Below the pieces are notes generated by a model, which did no database searches, was not told the origin of the DNA, and saw nothing but the letters and a program-made list of their open reading frames with translations. 64,000 nucleotides of DNA, taken from DATKJS01 sp049513915 (GTDB lineage Bacteria; Acidobacteriota; Aminicenantia; Aminicenantales; Saccharicenantaceae). The DNA lies in NCBI GenBank assembly GCA_049513915.1, contig JBEKVN010000007.1, positions 1-64,000 on the forward strand, in the 5' to 3' direction. Positions 62,031 to 64,000 of this stretch are shown here, piece after piece (the first letter of the stretch is position 1; every line of letters starts with the position of its first letter). Both the position numbers and the translations under genes were made by a program.

Positions 62031-62543
62031 TCAGCCCCGGCGCCGGTAGATGAGGGCCGTGAATTCCCCCCCGTTGTCCTTGATGACGTTCTCGTTGACC
62101 CCGAGGTAAAGGCGCCCTTTGATGGGAACGGTGACGCGGCTCTCGGCGCCGATGAAGAAATAGGCGGCGATCTCGTCGCGGATCTCCTCGCCCGTGTCTT
62201 CGTCCTTCCGCACGGAGATGAGCTGGGCTACCTTGCCGACGAGCGCCCCCATGTTCTGATTGGGGATCGGCTGCTGGACAGTCATGAGGTCGAGGCCGGC
62301 CGGGCCGCAGGTGGCCGACGGGTTCCCCTTCTGGAGAGTGATCTCCCCGTTCCCCCTGATGGTGAATTCCTCTCCCTGGCCCACGTCCAGGCCGGTGTCC
62401 ATCCAGCCGGCGTTCCCCGGGACCACGACCTTTTTGACGAGTTCCAGGTTCTCCGCCTGGGACACGGAATAGGCGGAGAAGATAAGACCCGCCGCCCCGA
62501 GGAGCGCCGCGCCCAGCATCAAGTCCAGTTTCCGCCTACCCAT
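62031..62543 (-). CDS. secreted PA-IL-like lectin-fold protein
   Basis: The 170-residue protein has an N-terminal hydrophobic export segment (GAALLGAAGLIFSAYSVS). The rest resembles the PA-I/LecA galactose-binding lectin fold, with AGWMDTGLDVGQGEEFTIRGNGEI, QNMGALVGKVAQLI and GRLYLGVNENVIKDNGGEFTALI. The final NEN-x-DN pattern fits the calcium/sugar site of that family. Its start overlaps the end of the inositol monophosphatase gene by 8 nt. Binding target unknown. Confidence 0.72.
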   Translation of the reverse strand: MGRRKLDLMLGAALLGAAGLIFSAYSVSQAENLELVKKVVVPGNAGWMDTGLDVGQGEEFTIRGNGEITLQKGNPSATCGPAGLDLMTVQQPIPNQNMGALVGKVAQLISVRKDEDTGEEIRDEIAAYFFIGAESRVTVPIKGRLYLGVNENVIKDNGGEFTALIYRRRG

Positions 62544-63351
62544 TCATCACGTCCCGGCCGCGGGGCGCCCGTCCCAACGCGAGGACATCGATCATGGACT
62601 GGTGGATCCGGCCGTTGCTGGCCAGGGTTTCCGGGACGTCCAGCCGATGTTCGCCGCCGGAGAAACTCGTGACCCGGCCTCCCGCTTCGGCGACGATCAG
62701 GGCTCCCGCGGCTACATCCCAGGGCTTGAGCTTGAGTTCCCAAAAGCCGTCGAACCGCCCGCAGGCGACATAACAGAGGTCCAGGGCCGCCGACCCGCAG
62801 CGCCGGAGTGCCTGGGCCCGGACAAGAAAACGGCTCCAGTTGTCGAGATTGTTGACCGGATTCGTCCGGACGTCATACGGGAAACCCGTCGCCAACAGGC
62901 TTTTCCCGAGCTCTCCGACCTCCGAGACCCGGATCGTCCGGCCGTTGAGGACCGCCCCCTGGCCCTCCCGGGCCGAGAACATCTCGTCCCGCATCGGGTC
63001 GTAGACGAGCCCCAGGATCGTCCGGCCCGCGCACTCCAGGGCGGCGGAGACGCTGAAGACCGGGAGCGTATGGGCATAGTTCGTCGTCCCGTCCAGGGGG
63101 TCCACGACCCAGCGGCAATCGGAACTCCCCGGCCGGGTCAGGTCTTCTTCGGCCAGGATTCCGTGGTCGGGAAACGCCTCCGACAGGCGGCCGGCCAGTA
63201 TCTCCTGGGCGCCCATGTCGAATTCCGTGACCAGGTCCACGTCCCCCTTGAACGTAGCCTCGCCCCGGCGATGGAGGTTGGCCTTGAGGAAAAGGCCCGA
63301 CTCGCGCACGGCGGCCTCGGCAATCCGGAGAAAATCGGCCCGCGGATCCAT
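62536..63351 (-). CDS. inositol monophosphatase family protein
   Basis: The 271-residue protein carries the IMPase metal motifs: EED in ILAEEDLT, WVVDPLDGTTNYAH and WDVAAGALIVAEAGGRVT. It hydrolyses phosphate from inositol phosphate or related sugar phosphates, and bacterial homologues (SuhB) can also act in rRNA transcription. It leads a two-gene operon with the PA-IL-like gene. A TTGCCC-N17-TAAGAT promoter (63389-63361) ends 9 bp before the ATG. Confidence 0.92.
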   Translation of the reverse strand: MDPRADFLRIAEAAVRESGLFLKANLHRRGEATFKGDVDLVTEFDMGAQEILAGRLSEAFPDHGILAEEDLTRPGSSDCRWVVDPLDGTTNYAHTLPVFSVSAALECAGRTILGLVYDPMRDEMFSAREGQGAVLNGRTIRVSEVGELGKSLLATGFPYDVRTNPVNNLDNWSRFLVRAQALRRCGSAALDLCYVACGRFDGFWELKLKPWDVAAGALIVAEAGGRVTSFSGGEHRLDVPETLASNGRIHQSMIDVLALGRAPRGRDVMNG

Positions 63352-63360
63352 GGCCCCTCT

Positions 63361-63389
63361 ATCTTATCAACTCGGGGTCCCCCGGGCAA
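63361..63389 (-). promoter_or_regulatory. candidate promoter of the inositol monophosphatase gene
   Basis: TTGCCC (63389-63384) and TAAGAT (63366-63361) on the minus strand are 17 bp apart, ending 9 bp before the ATG at 63351. Confidence 0.4.
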
Positions 63390-63471
63390 CATGATAAAAC
63401 CTTTTTTTCCCTTTCCCGTAGTATAATAGACTGATTATTTCGGACACTCGAATTATGGAAGGCCTCGAAAC

Positions 63472-64000
63472 ATGAGCGAAAAGAAAAGCTTCTTCCAGAG
63501 AAGGAAAAGGACCCTGATATTCATGGCCGTGGTCCTCGTCATCCTGGCCGTCGTCATCCTCAACCTCCAGTCCCGGCGGGAGAAGACCGTCAAGGTGACC
63601 GTGGAGAAGGTCAAGAAGCAGGACCTGACGTCCATCGTTTCGGCCTCGGGCGAGATCAAACCCAAGAAAAACATCAACATCAGCGCCCAGGTCCCAGGCC
63701 GGATCATCAAGATCGGCGTCGAGGAGGGCCAGGAGGTCAAGGCGGGAAATTTCCTCCTCAAGCTGGATTCCACCCAGTATGAAGCCAACGCCGACCGGGA
63801 CCGGAACTTCATCCAGGCCGCCAAGGCCGACCTCATCCAGGCCGAGGCCCGCCTCGTGCGGGACAAGAGCGCTTACGACCGGCAGACGAAACTGTTCGAG
63901 GAACAGCTGATCTCCAAGGATGTCCTCGAGGGCGTCAAGCTCGAATACGATGTGTCCGAGGCGCAGCTCAACGCGATCCGTTTCCAGATCAAGCAGGCCG
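63472..64000 (+). CDS. efflux RND/HlyD-type periplasmic adaptor, N-terminal part
   Basis: The gene runs off the right edge, so 176 residues are visible. The start at 63472 gives an N-terminal membrane anchor (TLIFMAVVLVILAVVILNL), a barrel-sandwich hybrid beginning KVTVEKVKKQDLTSIVSASG and GRIIKIGVEEGQEVKAGNFLLKLDS, and then an alpha-helical hairpin (AKADLIQAEARLVRDKSAYDRQTKLFEEQLISKDVLE). These are typical of MacA/AcrA-like adaptors of tripartite efflux systems. Its transporter partner is outside the window. A TATAAT at 63422-63427 is its likely -10. Confidence 0.88.
   Translation, partial: MSEKKSFFQRRKRTLIFMAVVLVILAVVILNLQSRREKTVKVTVEKVKKQDLTSIVSASGEIKPKKNINISAQVPGRIIKIGVEEGQEVKAGNFLLKLDSTQYEANADRDRNFIQAAKADLIQAEARLVRDKSAYDRQTKLFEEQLISKDVLEGVKLEYDVSEAQLNAIRFQIKQA

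Overview
This 64 kb window is high-GC bacterial chromosome, densely coding on both strands. It contains no tRNA, rRNA, CRISPR array or intact transposase. The gene content is many Tat-exported Gfo/Idh/MocA oxidoreductases, sugar isomerase-like TIM barrels, a DUF1080/ThuA module, a bacterial alpha-2-macroglobulin with PBP1C, a multiheme cytochrome c and a TIGR03663-type glycosyltransferase. It suggests an Acidobacteriota-like lineage, possibly Candidatus Aminicenantes. That placement is inference from gene content and was not tested with a phylogeny.

Layout. 3-1016 is the end of a YyaL/SPATA20-type protein. 1145-12951 is a co-directional sugar-degradation region: two xylose-isomerase-like TIM barrels, three Gfo/Idh/MocA proteins, an SDR, a HEAT-repeat protein, a transglutaminase-like protein and an amidohydrolase. 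13050-23002 (minus) holds a membrane HEAT/secretin-like protein and the translationally coupled alpha-2-macroglobulin/PBP1C pair. 23207-28223 couples a Tat-exported Gfo protein to a seven-heme cytochrome c, a membrane subunit and a flavodoxin. 28312-30774 holds a secreted unknown, a DUF2975/XRE pair with palindromic operators, and an RHH/RelE toxin-antitoxin pair. 31056-38791 holds glutamate dehydrogenase, a large PEP/pyruvate-binding protein, ApbE, a discoidin-like protein and an Agl23-like glycosyltransferase. 38838-46093 is mostly minus strand: MBL hydrolase, serine hydrolase, diguanylate cyclase and the ThuA-DUF1080-Gfo operon, plus one secreted unknown on the plus strand. 46347-50711 holds a GT39 enzyme, a DDAH-like hydrolase and an ECF sigma/anti-sigma/secretin-like trio. 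51234-56120 (minus) is the conserved operon rpsP-khpA-rimM-trmD-rplS-rnhB plus a TPR protein. ffh (58592-59914) belongs to the same neighbourhood but is separated from it by a divergent GH84-like gene and a glutamine-amidotransferase-like gene. 60133-64000 holds accB-accC, an inositol monophosphatase with a PA-IL-like lectin, and the start of an efflux adaptor.

How it works together. Two separate modules (1145-11480 and 43190-46093) look devoted to oxidising and isomerising sugars or glycosides, with several steps exported by Tat. Fatty-acid initiation (accBC), ribosome maturation and SRP genes supply the core-genome context. The most notable non-coding signals are two related 170-310 bp elements with matching terminal inverted repeats (40529-40701 and 50883-51188), several REP-like palindromes, a recurrent TTGACT-N17-TAnnAT promoter form, and a few promoters placed so close to the start codon that leaderless transcripts are likely.
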